From: Streptomyces glaucescens
GTDB taxonomy: Bacteria > Actinomycetota > Actinomycetes > Streptomycetales > Streptomycetaceae
Assembly (NCBI RefSeq): GCF_000761215.1
Contig: NZ_CP009438.1
Coordinates: 5,684,501 to 5,748,500 of the forward strand
Length of the DNA stretch: 64,000 nucleotides
Direction of reading: 5' to 3'
This document shows, piece by piece, positions 50,872 through 59,750 of the stretch (positions are counted from its first letter, which is position 1; each line of letters begins with the position of its first letter). The notes under the pieces were generated by a model. The model worked only from the letters and a program-made list of their open reading frames with translations. It made no database searches and was not told where the DNA came from. A program made the position numbers and the translations under genes.

Positions 50872-51639
50872 ATGGCGTTCACCCGCGCCACCGGGAAGCA
50901 CCGCCGTCCCAGCCGGATGCAGCGTTCCACCGCCCGCGCCGCGGGCGTCGCCGCGCTCACCACCACCGGCGTCATCGGCACCCTGGCGGGCCCGGCGCTC
51001 GCCGCCGTCGAGTCCCCCGCCGAGCAGACCGGTCTGACGCCCGTCCTGACCATCGGCGACGAGGTCGCGGACCAGATCGACGCGCAGGCCGCCGCGCAGC
51101 AGCAGGCCGCCGAGCACGCCGCCGCCGTCAAGAGGGCCGAGGCGGCCGCGATGGAGCGCGCCGCGGAGGAGGCCCGCAAGGCCCGCGAGGCCGCGGAGCG
51201 GGCGGCGAGGGAGGCCGAGCGCAAGCGCCTCAACACCTTCGTGCTGCCGATCAGCGGCTCGTACGTCTCCACCGGCTACCAGGCCGGCAGCTCGCTGTGG
51301 TCCTCCGGCAGCCACACCGGTGTCGACTTCCACGCCGCCAGCGGCACCTCGGTGCACTCGGTCGGCACCGGCACGGTCGTGGAGGCCGGCTGGGGCGGGG
51401 CGTACGGCAATCAGGTGGTCATCCGGATGCACGACGGCACGTACACCCAGTACGGGCACCTGTCCTCCATCGGCGTGTCCGTCGGCCAGACGGTGACGCC
51501 GGGCCAGCAGATCGGCCTGTCCGGCGCGACCGGCAACGTCACCGGCCCGCACCTGCACTTCGAGGCCCGCACCGGCGCGGAGTACGGCTCCGACATCGAC
51601 CCGGTCGCCTACCTGCGCGCGCACGGCGTGAGCATCTGA
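50872..51639 (+). CDS. M23 (lysostaphin-like) cell-wall endopeptidase
   Basis: 255 aa. A signal peptide (TARAAGVAALTTTGVIGTLAG, cleavage near ALAA|VESP) precedes an Ala/Glu/Arg-rich coiled coil (about 65-120), then the zinc peptidase domain with SHTGVDFHA and the HLHFEA motif near residue 229. It cleaves peptidoglycan cross-links for growth or spore formation. Expression is controlled by the c-di-AMP riboswitch just upstream. ATG 50872 has AAAGGA about 12 nt upstream. The length and Ala-rich coil are typical of streptomycete M23 proteins. Confidence 0.94.
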   Translation: MAFTRATGKHRRPSRMQRSTARAAGVAALTTTGVIGTLAGPALAAVESPAEQTGLTPVLTIGDEVADQIDAQAAAQQQAAEHAAAVKRAEAAAMERAAEEARKAREAAERAAREAERKRLNTFVLPISGSYVSTGYQAGSSLWSSGSHTGVDFHAASGTSVHSVGTGTVVEAGWGGAYGNQVVIRMHDGTYTQYGHLSSIGVSVGQTVTPGQQIGLSGATGNVTGPHLHFEARTGAEYGSDIDPVAYLRAHGVSI

Positions 51640-51660
51640 CGCGCCCCCCGCGCACTTCCC

Positions 51661-51689
51661 GAAAGCCCCGGCCCCGCGCCGGGGCTTTC
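51661..51689 (+). terminator. M23 peptidase terminator
   Basis: GAAAGCCCCGGC (51661-51672) pairs perfectly with GCCGGGGCTTTC (51678-51689), 5-nt loop, 21 bp after the stop. Confidence 0.92.
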
Positions 51690-51826
51690 GGCATTTCGGC
51701 CGCTCCGCTGTCCAAAATATATCCATGGATTCCGGCCCGCCGTCGGAAATTCCCGCCCATTGCCATAACATCGCTGAACACACGTCAGTCGTCGGCGTGT
51801 CACGGGGATTAAGGCGGAGGTCGGTC

Positions 51827-52519
51827 ATGCGTATTCCGGCGCACTCGGTGTGCACGGCGATCCGGGACGACATCGTCGCGGGTGTCCACGAGCGCGGCAG
51901 CCGGCTCACCGAGGAACTGCTGGCCCGCCGCTACGGCGTCTCACGCGTCCCCGTCCGGGAGGCCCTGCGCACGCTGGAGGCGGAGGGTTTCGTGGTGACC
52001 CGGCGGCACGCGGGCGCGTGCGTCGCGGAGCCCACCGAGCAGGAGGCCTCCGACCTGCTGGAGATGCGTCTGCTGCTGGAGCCGCTGGGCGCCTCCCGCG
52101 CGGCCCAGCGGCGCACCGAGGCGCATCTGAAGGTGCTGCGCGGCCTGGTCCGGCTGGGCCAGGAGCGCGCCCGCCGCGGCCACAGCGACGACCTGCGCTC
52201 CCTGGACGGCTGGTTCCACGAGACGCTGGCCCAGGCCTGCGGCAGCCCCGCGCTGGCCTCGACGCTGACCCGGCTGCGGCACATGATCGCCTGGATGTAC
52301 GTCGTGGAGGCGCCGGCCGGAGTGGAGTCCTGGGCGGAGCACGGGGCGATCGTGGACGCCGTGGCGCGCGGCGACAGCGAACGCGCGCGGGCGATCACCG
52401 CGGTGCACACCGAGCGCGCGACGGCCGCGCACCGGCTGCGGTCCGGCCCGGGCGCCGAACGCGCGGAGCGTGTGAGGAACTCGCAACATGCCGTAAACAC
52501 GCCGGGCTCGCGGCTTTAA
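51827..52519 (+). CDS. GntR/FadR-family transcriptional regulator
   Basis: 230 aa. A GntR winged helix (AIRDDIVAGVHERGSRLTEE, RRYGVSRVPVREALRTLEAEGFV, residues 8-65) and an FCD ligand domain (DLLEMRLLLEPLGASRAAQ, LDGWFHETLAQACGSPAL, EHGAIVDAVARGD). The metal-site pattern of FCD regulators is partly kept. GGCGGAGG lies 6 nt before ATG 51827. Lies beside the HPr gene but on the opposite strand; targets and ligand are not evident. Not a DasR paralogue: DasR belongs to the HutC subfamily. Confidence 0.88.
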   Translation: MRIPAHSVCTAIRDDIVAGVHERGSRLTEELLARRYGVSRVPVREALRTLEAEGFVVTRRHAGACVAEPTEQEASDLLEMRLLLEPLGASRAAQRRTEAHLKVLRGLVRLGQERARRGHSDDLRSLDGWFHETLAQACGSPALASTLTRLRHMIAWMYVVEAPAGVESWAEHGAIVDAVARGDSERARAITAVHTERATAAHRLRSGPGAERAERVRNSQHAVNTPGSRL

Positions 52520-52667
52520 CACGGGCGCCGTATACAAAGACCGGGTAATTTCGGCGTCAGGAATTCCCTGCCCCTTCTCCAGCGCGGCGATAATTGTCGT
52601 CCGTGCCGCCGGCCCCTGCCCGAAAATGTCTCCGCGACATGGCGGAGGGCAGTCCCCGGAAATACCG

Positions 52668-52701
52668 GGACCGCGCCGCCCGGGAAAGGGCGACGCGGTC
52701 C
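52668..52701 (-). terminator. HPr gene terminator
   Basis: GGACCGCG plus CGCCC (52668-52681) pairs with GGGCG plus CGCGGTCC (52688-52701), with one internal mismatch, 22 bp beyond the HPr stop. Confidence 0.8.
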
Positions 52702-52723
52702 GGGAGTGACTGCCGAGCGAGCG

Positions 52724-53005
52724 TCAGACGGTCTCGGGGAGCTCCTCGAGGCCCTCGGCGACCAGCTTGGCCAGGCGGTCGAGCGCGGCGTCCGCGCCCT
52801 CGGCGTCGGAGGCGAGGACGATCTCCTCGCCGCCCTGGGCGCCCAGACCGAGGACGGCCAGCATGGAGGCCGCGTTGACGGGGGTGCCGCCGGCCTTGGC
52901 GATCGTCACCGGGACGCCTGCGGCCGTGGCGGCTCGGACGAAGATGGAGGCGGGGCGGGCGTGGAGGCCCTCGGCCCAGCCGACGTTGACGCGGCGCTCA
53001 GCCAT
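52724..53005 (-). CDS. ptsH: Phosphocarrier protein HPr
   Basis: 93 aa. The active-site His15 lies in AEGLHARPAS; it receives phosphate from enzyme I and passes it to sugar-specific enzymes II. Ser47 (NAASMLAVLGL) corresponds to the regulatory Ser46 of low-GC Gram-positives. In streptomycetes the system mainly imports N-acetylglucosamine and fructose. AAGGG lies about 10 nt before ATG 53005. A DasR-type operator lies 25-40 bp upstream, agreeing with known DasR control of pts genes. Enzyme I is not in this window. Confidence 0.96.
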   Translation of the reverse strand: MAERRVNVGWAEGLHARPASIFVRAATAAGVPVTIAKAGGTPVNAASMLAVLGLGAQGGEEIVLASDAEGADAALDRLAKLVAEGLEELPETV

Positions 53006-53029
53006 GTGATGCTGCCCTTCAGGTGTTCA

Positions 53030-53045
53030 GGTTGTCTAGACCAGT
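53030..53045 (-). promoter_or_regulatory. DasR operator (dre) of the HPr gene
   Basis: GGTTGTCTAGACCAGT matches the dre consensus (ACTGGTCTAGACCAGT) at 13 of 16, with the central GTCTAGAC palindrome intact. It would link HPr supply to glucosamine-6-phosphate. Confidence 0.85.
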
Positions 53046-53182
53046 TTCCCACATCGTGAAGCGTGCCCGGAGCGGACGTGTGTCCCCGCCGGGCGGCTCC
53101 GGACCGCGGCCTCGGTCCGGTGCTCCGTCCTCCCACAGACTGCCCCGCGCCCTCGCCGGACGCGAGCCGTACTCTGGGGCCC

Positions 53183-56047
53183 ATGCAGACCTCGTCGGAC
53201 CGGCACGAGTACCCCGCCCACTGGGAGGCCGACGTGGTGCTGCGCGACGGCGGCACCGCACGCATCCGCCCCATCACCGTCGATGACGCCGAGCGCCTGG
53301 TCAGCTTCTACGAGCAGGTCTCGGACGAGTCGAAGTACTACCGCTTCTTCGCGCCCTACCCGCGCCTGTCCGCGAAGGACGTCCACCGCTTCACGCACCA
53401 CGACTTCGTGGACCGGGTGGGACTCGCGGCCACGATCGGCGGCGAGTTCATCGCCACCGTACGCTACGACCGCATCGGCAGGAACGGACTGCCCGCCTCC
53501 GCCCGCCCGTCGCCGGACGCCGCCCTCGCCGGAGGACGCTTCGCGCCCGCCCCCGGCATCCCCGACGAGGCCGAGGTCGCCTTCCTGGTGCAGGACGCCC
53601 ACCAGGGCCGCGGCGTCGCCTCCGCCCTGCTGGAGCACATCGCCGCCGTCGCCCGCGAGCGCGGCATCCGCCGCTTCGCCGCCGAGGTGCTGCCCGCCAA
53701 CACCAAGATGATCAAGGTGTTCACGGACGCCGGGTACACCCAGAAGCGCAGCTTCGAGGACGGCGTCGTCCGCCTCGAACTGGACCTCGAACCCACCGAC
53801 CGCTCCCTGGCCGTGCAGTACGCGCGCGAACAGCGCGCCGAGGCCCGCTCCGTGCAGCGGCTGCTCGCCCCCGGCTCGGTCGCCGTCGTCGGCGCCGGCC
53901 GCGCCCCCGGCGGCGTGGGACGCGGGGTGCTCGGCAACATCCGGGACGCCGGCTTCACCGGGCGCCTGTACGCGGTCAACCGCGCCCTGCCCGACGGGCA
54001 GAAGGAACTGGACGGGATCCCCGCGTACCGGTCCGTGCGGGACATCGACGGCCCCGTCGACCTCGCGGTCGTCACCGTGCCCGCCGAGCGGGTCCCCGAG
54101 GTCGTGACCGAGTGCGGCGAGCACGGCGTCCAGGGGCTGGTGGTCATCTCCGCCGGATACGCCGAGAGCGGCCCCGAGGGACGCGAGCGCCAGCGGGCCC
54201 TGGTGCGCCTCGCCCGCGCCCACGGCATGCGCATCATCGGCCCCAACGCCTTCGGGATCATCAACAACTCCCCGGAGACACGCCTCAACGCCTCCCTCGC
54301 CCCCGAACCGCCGCGCCCCGGACGGATCGGCCTGTTCGCCCAGTCCGGCGCGATCGGCATCGCCCTGCTGTCCCGGCTGCACCGCCGCGGCGGCGGCGTC
54401 ACGGGAGTCACCGGCGTGTCGACCTTCGTGTCCTCCGGCAACCGCGCGGACGTCTCCGGCAACGACGTCCTCCAGTACTGGTACGACGACCCGGACACCG
54501 ACGTGGTCCTGATGTACCTGGAGTCCATCGGCAACCCCCGCAAGTTCACCCGCCTCGCCCGCCGGACGGCGGCGGCCAAGCCGCTGGTCGTGGTCCAGGG
54601 CGCCGGGTCCGCCCCGCAGGGCCACGCCGTGCGCGCCACGCGGCTGCCGCACGCCACGGTCTCCGCGCTGCTGCGCCAGGCCGGCGTCATCCGCGTGGAC
54701 ACCATCACCGAACTGGTGGACACCGGCCTGCTGCTCGCCCGCCAGCCGCTGCCGCCCGGACCGCGCGTGGCGATCCTCGGCAACTCCGAGTCCCTGGGCG
54801 TGCTGACCTACGACGCCTGCCTCTCCGAGGGCCTCAGGCCCGCCCCGCCCCTGGACCTGACGACCGCCGCGACGCCGGAGGACTTCCGCGCGGCCCTGTC
54901 CCGCGCCCTGGCCGACGACACCTGCGACGCGGTGGTGGTCACCGCGATACCCGCGATCGGGGAGGAGTCCGCCGGGGACGCCGCCCTGGCCGCGGCGCTG
55001 CGCTCCGCGGCCGAGCGGACGCCGTCCAAGCCGGTCCTGGTCGTCCACGTGGAACTGGGCGGACTCGCCGAGGCCCTGTCGGCCGCCACGAGCACCGCCC
55101 CACGCGCGCGTGCCGCGACCGCCGGCACCGCCGAACCCGAAACCCGCCCGGAGCCCGAGACCCCGGCCGAGCCCGCCGACGGCACCCGCCTCATCCCCGC
55201 CTACCCCGCCGCCGAACGCGCCGTCCGCGCCCTCGCCGAAGCCGTGCGGTACGCGCAGTGGCGGCGCGAGGCCGCCGACCCCGGCAAGGTGCCGGAGTAC
55301 GACGACATCGACGAGAAGGGCGCCGCCCGGCTGATCGGCGGCCTCCTCGCCCGCGGCCAGGGCCTCTCCCTCGGCACCGACGAGACCTGCGAGCTGCTCG
55401 GCCGGTACGGCATCCCGGTGCGCCGCGCCCTGCCCGCCCCCACCCCCGAGGAGGCCGTCGCCGCCGCGCGCGCCCTCGGCTACCCGGTGGCCCTCAAGGC
55501 CACCGCCCCGCACCTGCGGCACCGCGCGGACCTCGGCGGCGTCCGCCTGGACCTCGCGGACGAGGAACAGCTGCGCCGGGCGTACGCCGAACTGACCGGC
55601 CTGTTCGGCACGCCGCAGGAGCTGCGCCCGGTGGTGCAGGCCATGGCACCGCGCGGGGTGGACACCGTCGTCCGCGCGGTGATCGACCCCGCCGCCGGGG
55701 CGGTGCTGTCCTTCGGGCTCGCCGGGGCGGCCTCGCAGCTGCTCGGCGACATGGCGCACCGGCTGGTCCCGGTCACCGACCGGGAGGCGGCCTCCCTGGT
55801 CCGGTCGATCCGGACGGCACCGCTGCTGTTCGGCTGGCGGGGCTCGGCACCCGTCGACACCCCCGCTCTGGAGGAGCTGCTGCTGCGGGTGTCCCGGCTG
55901 GTCGACGACCACCCCGAAGTGGTCGCGGTCACGCTGGAGCCGGTCGTCGTCGCCACCGAGGGCCTGAGCGTGCTCGGCGCCTCGGTGCGGCTGGCCCCGC
56001 CCCCCGCCCGCGACGACCTGGGCCCGCGCACGCTCCCCGCCTACTGA
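53183..56047 (+). CDS. Pat-type protein lysine acetyltransferase fused to NDP-forming acyl-CoA synthetase
   Basis: 954 aa. The N-terminal GNAT domain is at residues 15-200 (ARIRPITVDDAERLVSFYEQ, AEVAFLVQDAHQGRGVASALLEH, in parts). Next comes a CoA-binding Rossmann domain (SVAVVGAGRAPGGVGRGVLG, FSAYAES-like GYAESGPEG). The succinyl-CoA-ligase-like module includes RIIGPNAFGIINN, and the C-terminal ATP-grasp domain has GIPVRRALPAPTPEEAVAAARALGYPVALK (in parts). A disordered linker lies near 640-690. Relatives acetylate acetyl-CoA synthetase and other enzymes. The phosphohistidine place reads QSGAIGIA, lacking the usual His, so the ligase part is probably catalytically dead and regulatory. TACTCT just before ATG 53183 suggests leaderless translation. 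Confidence 0.88.
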   Translation: MQTSSDRHEYPAHWEADVVLRDGGTARIRPITVDDAERLVSFYEQVSDESKYYRFFAPYPRLSAKDVHRFTHHDFVDRVGLAATIGGEFIATVRYDRIGRNGLPASARPSPDAALAGGRFAPAPGIPDEAEVAFLVQDAHQGRGVASALLEHIAAVARERGIRRFAAEVLPANTKMIKVFTDAGYTQKRSFEDGVVRLELDLEPTDRSLAVQYAREQRAEARSVQRLLAPGSVAVVGAGRAPGGVGRGVLGNIRDAGFTGRLYAVNRALPDGQKELDGIPAYRSVRDIDGPVDLAVVTVPAERVPEVVTECGEHGVQGLVVISAGYAESGPEGRERQRALVRLARAHGMRIIGPNAFGIINNSPETRLNASLAPEPPRPGRIGLFAQSGAIGIALLSRLHRRGGGVTGVTGVSTFVSSGNRADVSGNDVLQYWYDDPDTDVVLMYLESIGNPRKFTRLARRTAAAKPLVVVQGAGSAPQGHAVRATRLPHATVSALLRQAGVIRVDTITELVDTGLLLARQPLPPGPRVAILGNSESLGVLTYDACLSEGLRPAPPLDLTTAATPEDFRAALSRALADDTCDAVVVTAIPAIGEESAGDAALAAALRSAAERTPSKPVLVVHVELGGLAEALSAATSTAPRARAATAGTAEPETRPEPETPAEPADGTRLIPAYPAAERAVRALAEAVRYAQWRREAADPGKVPEYDDIDEKGAARLIGGLLARGQGLSLGTDETCELLGRYGIPVRRALPAPTPEEAVAAARALGYPVALKATAPHLRHRADLGGVRLDLADEEQLRRAYAELTGLFGTPQELRPVVQAMAPRGVDTVVRAVIDPAAGAVLSFGLAGAASQLLGDMAHRLVPVTDREAASLVRSIRTAPLLFGWRGSAPVDTPALEELLLRVSRLVDDHPEVVAVTLEPVVVATEGLSVLGASVRLAPPPARDDLGPRTLPAY

Positions 56048-56143
56048 GGGCCCCCGCCGTAAGCCTCCCGAGACGGATCCGAACCCCTCCCGAGGCCGCC
56101 GAGCGGTGCCTCGCAGTCAGTGCGCCCCCGTAGGATGGACGGC

Positions 56144-56731
56144 ATGGCCAAGACCAGTACGACGACCCAGGGGCTGCGGGCGGCGATCGAACGCAGCGGC
56201 TACTACCCGGCCCTCGTGGCCGAGGCGGTGGAGGCCGCCGTGGGCGGCGAGCCCATCCGGTCGTACCTGGTCCACCAGGAGACGACGTTCGACCAGAACG
56301 AGGTCCGCCGGCACGTGACCGTGCTGGTCCTCACCGGCACCCGCTTCATCGTCAGCCACACCGACGAGCAGGCCGCCGACAACACCTCGCCGACGCCGTA
56401 CGCCACCACCTCCACGGAGTCCGTGAAGCTCGGCCGGATCTCGTCGGTGGTGGTCAGCCGCGTGGTCGCCAACCCGGAGTCGTACACGCCGGGCAGCCTC
56501 CCGCGCGAGGTCGTGCTCACGATCGGCTGGGGTGCCGTCTCCCGGATCGACCTGGAGCCCGCCGCCTGCGGCGACCCCAACTGCGAGGCCGACCACGGCT
56601 ACACGGGCAGCACCACCGCCGACGACCTCAGCCTGCGCGTCAGCGAGGCCGGCGACGGCCCGGAGACGGTGCGCCAGGCGCTCGCCTTCGCGCAGGCCAT
56701 CTCCGAGGCGACCGCGGACCCGACCCGCTGA
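56144..56731 (+). CDS. DUF5998 family protein
   Basis: 195 aa. An actinobacterial conserved protein of unknown role with the pattern LRAAIERSGYYPALVAEAVEAAVGGEPI, VRRHVTVLVLTGTRFIVSHTDEQ, VVVSRVVANPESYTPGSLPREVVLTIGWGA (in parts) and CGDPNCEADHGYTG. The Cys-His cluster CGDPNCEADH may bind metal. It has a PH-like beta character (VLVLTGTRFIVSHTD). ATG 56144 lies 7 bases after TAGGAT, suggesting leaderless translation. Its TGA overlaps the ATG of the next gene by one base. Confidence 0.88.
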   Translation: MAKTSTTTQGLRAAIERSGYYPALVAEAVEAAVGGEPIRSYLVHQETTFDQNEVRRHVTVLVLTGTRFIVSHTDEQAADNTSPTPYATTSTESVKLGRISSVVVSRVVANPESYTPGSLPREVVLTIGWGAVSRIDLEPAACGDPNCEADHGYTGSTTADDLSLRVSEAGDGPETVRQALAFAQAISEATADPTR

Positions 56732-57927
56732 TGGTGCAGCCGCCCACCGCCTGGGACTCCCACCCGGAACCCCTCGCCGTCGACTCCGCCCCCCTGCCCG
56801 AGTACGGCACGGGATCGCTCGCCGATCTGCTGCCCACGCTCGCCGCGGGCATGGGCGTGCCCGGTGTGACGGCCGCCATCCCGGAGCTGGCCCCCGCCGA
56901 CCGCAACTGCGTGTTCCTGATCGACGGCCTCGGCTGGGAGCAGCTGAGGGCGCACCCGGACGAGGCGCCGTTCCTGACCTCGCTGCTGGCCGCCTCCCGC
57001 GGCGGCACCGGCCGCCCGCTGACCACCGGCTACCCGGCGACCACGGCGACGTCCCTGGCGTCCGTCGGCACCGGCCTGCCCCCGGGCGCCCACGGCCTGC
57101 CCGGCTACACCGTCCGCAACCCCGCCACCGGCGAGCTCATGAACCAGCTGCGCTGGCAGCCGTGGACCGAGCCGGGCGCCTGGCAGCCGTACCCCACCGT
57201 CTTCGAGCTGGCCGACCGCGCGGGCGTGCACGCCGCCCAGGTGTCCTCCCCGGCCTTCGCGAACACCCCGCTGACCAAGGTGGCGCTCAGCGGCGGCACC
57301 TTCCACGGACGGCTGTCCGGCGAGGACCGCATGGACCTCGCGGCCGAGCAGCTGGCCGCCGCGGACCGCAGCCTGGTCTACACGTACTACGCCGAGGTCG
57401 ACGGCGCCGGCCACCGCTACGGCGTCGACTCCGACACCTGGCGCGGCCAGCTCATGTACGTCGACCGCCTGGTCCAGCGCCTGGCCGAGCAACTGCCCCC
57501 GCGCAGCGCGCTGTACGTCACCGCCGACCACGGCATGGTCGACGTGCCGTTCGACGAGGAGCACCGCATCGACTTCGACGAGGACTGGGAGCTGCGCGCC
57601 GGGGTCGCCCTGCTGGGCGGCGAGGGCCGCGCCCGGCACGTCTACGCCGTGCCCGGCGCCGCGAACGACGTCCTGACCTGCTGGCGGGAAGTGCTCGGCG
57701 AACAGTTCTGGGTGGCCTCGCGGGACGAGGCGATCACCGCGGGCTGGTTCGGGCCGCGGGTGGACGAGCGGGTGTACGCGCGCATCGGCGACGTCGTCGC
57801 CGCCGCCCGGGACGACGTGCTGCTCATCGCCTCCGAGCGGGAGCCCAACGAGTCGGCGATGGTCGGCAACCACGGCTCGCTGACCCCCGCCGAGCAGCTC
57901 GTCCCGCTGCTCGAAGTACGGACCTGA
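56731..57927 (+). CDS. Alkaline phosphatase superfamily (nucleotide pyrophosphatase/phosphodiesterase-like)
   Basis: 398 aa. The N-terminal LIDGLGWEQL and the catalytic Thr segment TTGYPATTATSLASVGTGLPPGAHGLPGYT (in parts) fit NPP-type phosphodiesterases. The metal ligands include YYAEVDGAGHRYG and TADHGMVDVP, with GNHGSLTPAEQLVPLL at the end. These enzymes hydrolyse nucleotides or phosphodiesters, here probably in the cytoplasm (no signal peptide). Coupled to the DUF5998 gene by TGATG; thymidine kinase follows, so a shared nucleotide theme is plausible. Confidence 0.88.
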   Translation: MVQPPTAWDSHPEPLAVDSAPLPEYGTGSLADLLPTLAAGMGVPGVTAAIPELAPADRNCVFLIDGLGWEQLRAHPDEAPFLTSLLAASRGGTGRPLTTGYPATTATSLASVGTGLPPGAHGLPGYTVRNPATGELMNQLRWQPWTEPGAWQPYPTVFELADRAGVHAAQVSSPAFANTPLTKVALSGGTFHGRLSGEDRMDLAAEQLAAADRSLVYTYYAEVDGAGHRYGVDSDTWRGQLMYVDRLVQRLAEQLPPRSALYVTADHGMVDVPFDEEHRIDFDEDWELRAGVALLGGEGRARHVYAVPGAANDVLTCWREVLGEQFWVASRDEAITAGWFGPRVDERVYARIGDVVAAARDDVLLIASEREPNESAMVGNHGSLTPAEQLVPLLEVRT

Positions 57928-57977
57928 AGCCGCCGGCCGCCACCATGACGATCTCGCCGAAAGGTGCTCAACCTCCC

Positions 57978-58628
57978 ATGCCCGAGCTGGTCTTCTTCTC
58001 CGGAACCATGGACTGCGGGAAGTCGACCCTGGCTCTCCAGATCGAGCACAACCGCTCGGCGCGCGGCCTCCAGGGCATGATCTTCACCCGGGACGACCGC
58101 GCGGGCGAGGGCAAGCTGTCCTCCCGGCTCGGCCTGGTCACCGACGCGGTCGAGGTCGAGGACGGCATGGACCTCTACGCGTACCTCGTCGACCACCTCT
58201 CGCACGGCGGCCGCGCGGACTACGTGATCGCCGACGAGGCGCAGTTCCTCGCACCCGAGCAGATCGACCAGCTCGCGCGCGTGGTCGACGACCTGGGGCT
58301 CGACGTCTACGCCTTCGGCATCACCACCGACTTCCGCACCAAGCTCTTCCCCGGCTCGCAGCGGCTGGTGGAGCTGGCCGACCGGGTCGAGGTCCTCCAG
58401 GTCGAGGCCCTGTGCTGGTGCGGTGCCCGCGCCACCCACAACGCCCGCACCGTCGGCGGTGAGATGGTCGTCGAGGGCGCCCAGGTGGTCGTCGGCGACG
58501 TCAACCAGGCCGAGGCCGTCGGCTACGAGGTGCTGTGCCGCCGCCACCACCGCCGCCGGATGACCGCGGCGACCGCCCACGCGGCTGCCCTGTCCCCGGA
58601 CGTCCTGCCGGTGCCGCAGACCACCTGA
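57978..58628 (+). CDS. tdk: Thymidine kinase
   Basis: 216 aa. Walker A FFSGTMDCGKSTLALQ, switch DDRAGEGKLSSR, catalytic region VIADEAQFLAPEQI and zinc ligands (CWCGARATHN, then CRRHH). It phosphorylates thymidine for salvage. I take ATG 57978 because AAAGGTG is about 12 nt upstream; an in-frame ATG at 57945 would add 11 residues without a good site. Fifty bases follow the phosphodiesterase gene, probably the same operon. Homologues end earlier; the C-terminal Ala-rich tail is disordered. Confidence 0.94.
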   Translation: MPELVFFSGTMDCGKSTLALQIEHNRSARGLQGMIFTRDDRAGEGKLSSRLGLVTDAVEVEDGMDLYAYLVDHLSHGGRADYVIADEAQFLAPEQIDQLARVVDDLGLDVYAFGITTDFRTKLFPGSQRLVELADRVEVLQVEALCWCGARATHNARTVGGEMVVEGAQVVVGDVNQAEAVGYEVLCRRHHRRRMTAATAHAAALSPDVLPVPQTT

Positions 58629-58655
58629 CCCGCGCGGCCGGGCCGGGCCCGTCGC

Positions 58656-59453
58656 TCAGGGGCGCTGGAGCAGGCGGAAGCGGGCACCTTCGGGGTCGGT
58701 CACCGTCGCGACCCGGCCGCGGTCGCCGTCCTCGGCCGGCGCGAGGACGTGCCCGCCCAGCCCGGTCAGGCGGCGGAGCGCGTCGTCGGTGTCCGCCACC
58801 TCGAAGTACGTCAGCCAGTGCGGGCCCCGGTCGCGCCGCACGGCGCGGCCCACGCCGTGGATGCCGGCCACCGCCCGCCCCTCGACGGAGAGGGTCACGT
58901 GGTCGAGGCCCGCGCAGGCCACGGGCTCCTCCTCGTGGCCGAAGACGGTCTCGTAGAACTTGGCGACGGTCGCGGTCTCGTAGGTCAGCAGCTCGTTCCA
59001 GACGGGGGTGCCGGGCACCCCGGGGACGGCCGTGCCGCGATGCCGGGCCCCCTGCCAGATCCCGAAGACGGCTCCCGCGGGGTCGGAGCCGATCGCCAGC
59101 CGGCCCGCCTCGCCCGCGTCCAGCGGGCCCACGCCGATCGTGCCTCCGCACCGCCGCGCGGCCTCCGCCGTCCGGTGCGCGTCGTCGGAGGCGAAGTAGG
59201 GGGTCCAGGCGACGGGGAGGTGCCGGTCGGGCGGCAACTGCCCGATGCCCGCCACGTCGCGGCCGTCGAGCACGGCCCGCACACCGGGCCCGAGCCGTGG
59301 GGGACCGGGGCGGAACTCCCAGCCGAACAGCCCCGCGTAGAACTCCTGGGTGGCCGCCATCCCGTGCACCATCAGACTCACCCAGCAGGGCGTGCCGGGC
59401 GCGCACCGGGCTGGTTCGCCGGGCCGGTCGTCCGACCCCCGTGCCTCGGTCAT
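58656..59453 (-). CDS. VOC-family protein with two glyoxalase-like domains
   Basis: 265 aa. Two tandem VOC domains: CWVSLMVHGMAATQEFYAGLFGWEF to FGIWQGA, and VWNELLTYETATVAKFYETVFGHEE to FRLLQRP. Glu/His ligands are partly conserved, so metal binding is uncertain. Similar proteins are annotated hydroxylase-like or bleomycin-resistance-like without real evidence. ATG 59453 has GAGGAG about 8 nt upstream. Single gene, convergent with tdk. No function can be stated beyond the fold. Confidence 0.8.
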   Translation of the reverse strand: MTEARGSDDRPGEPARCAPGTPCWVSLMVHGMAATQEFYAGLFGWEFRPGPPRLGPGVRAVLDGRDVAGIGQLPPDRHLPVAWTPYFASDDAHRTAEAARRCGGTIGVGPLDAGEAGRLAIGSDPAGAVFGIWQGARHRGTAVPGVPGTPVWNELLTYETATVAKFYETVFGHEEEPVACAGLDHVTLSVEGRAVAGIHGVGRAVRRDRGPHWLTYFEVADTDDALRRLTGLGGHVLAPAEDGDRGRVATVTDPEGARFRLLQRP

Positions 59454-59750
59454 CGTCACTCTCTCCTCGGCCCCTCGCGGCGCCGCGTCGCTTCCGCTCT
59501 CCGGACCCGTGCCGATGCTCGCACCACCGTCGGTGCCGCGCCCTCGGGCGCGCCGCATCCCGTCCGGCCGCCGGGAATGCCCGATCCACGGGTTGCGTCC
59601 CGTTTCGGGGGGTGCCCGCGTCGCGATCGGTGGCGTCCGGGCCTGCACGGCGCGTGCCCGCTCCCGTACGCCGGGTGACCGGGCCTGCCTGGCGGAGCAG
59701 AGTAGCCGGACACGGGCGCCGCGGCCACCCCGTACGCCAGGATGGTCGTC

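Noticed and set aside
53036..55912. Very long open frame opposite the Pat-type gene
   Set aside because: Same GC artefact. Low-complexity Gly/Arg/Val composition and no domain.
58656..59453. Antibiotic resistance (bleomycin-type) for the VOC protein
   Set aside because: The fold is shared by many enzymes and the residues here do not support any one substrate.
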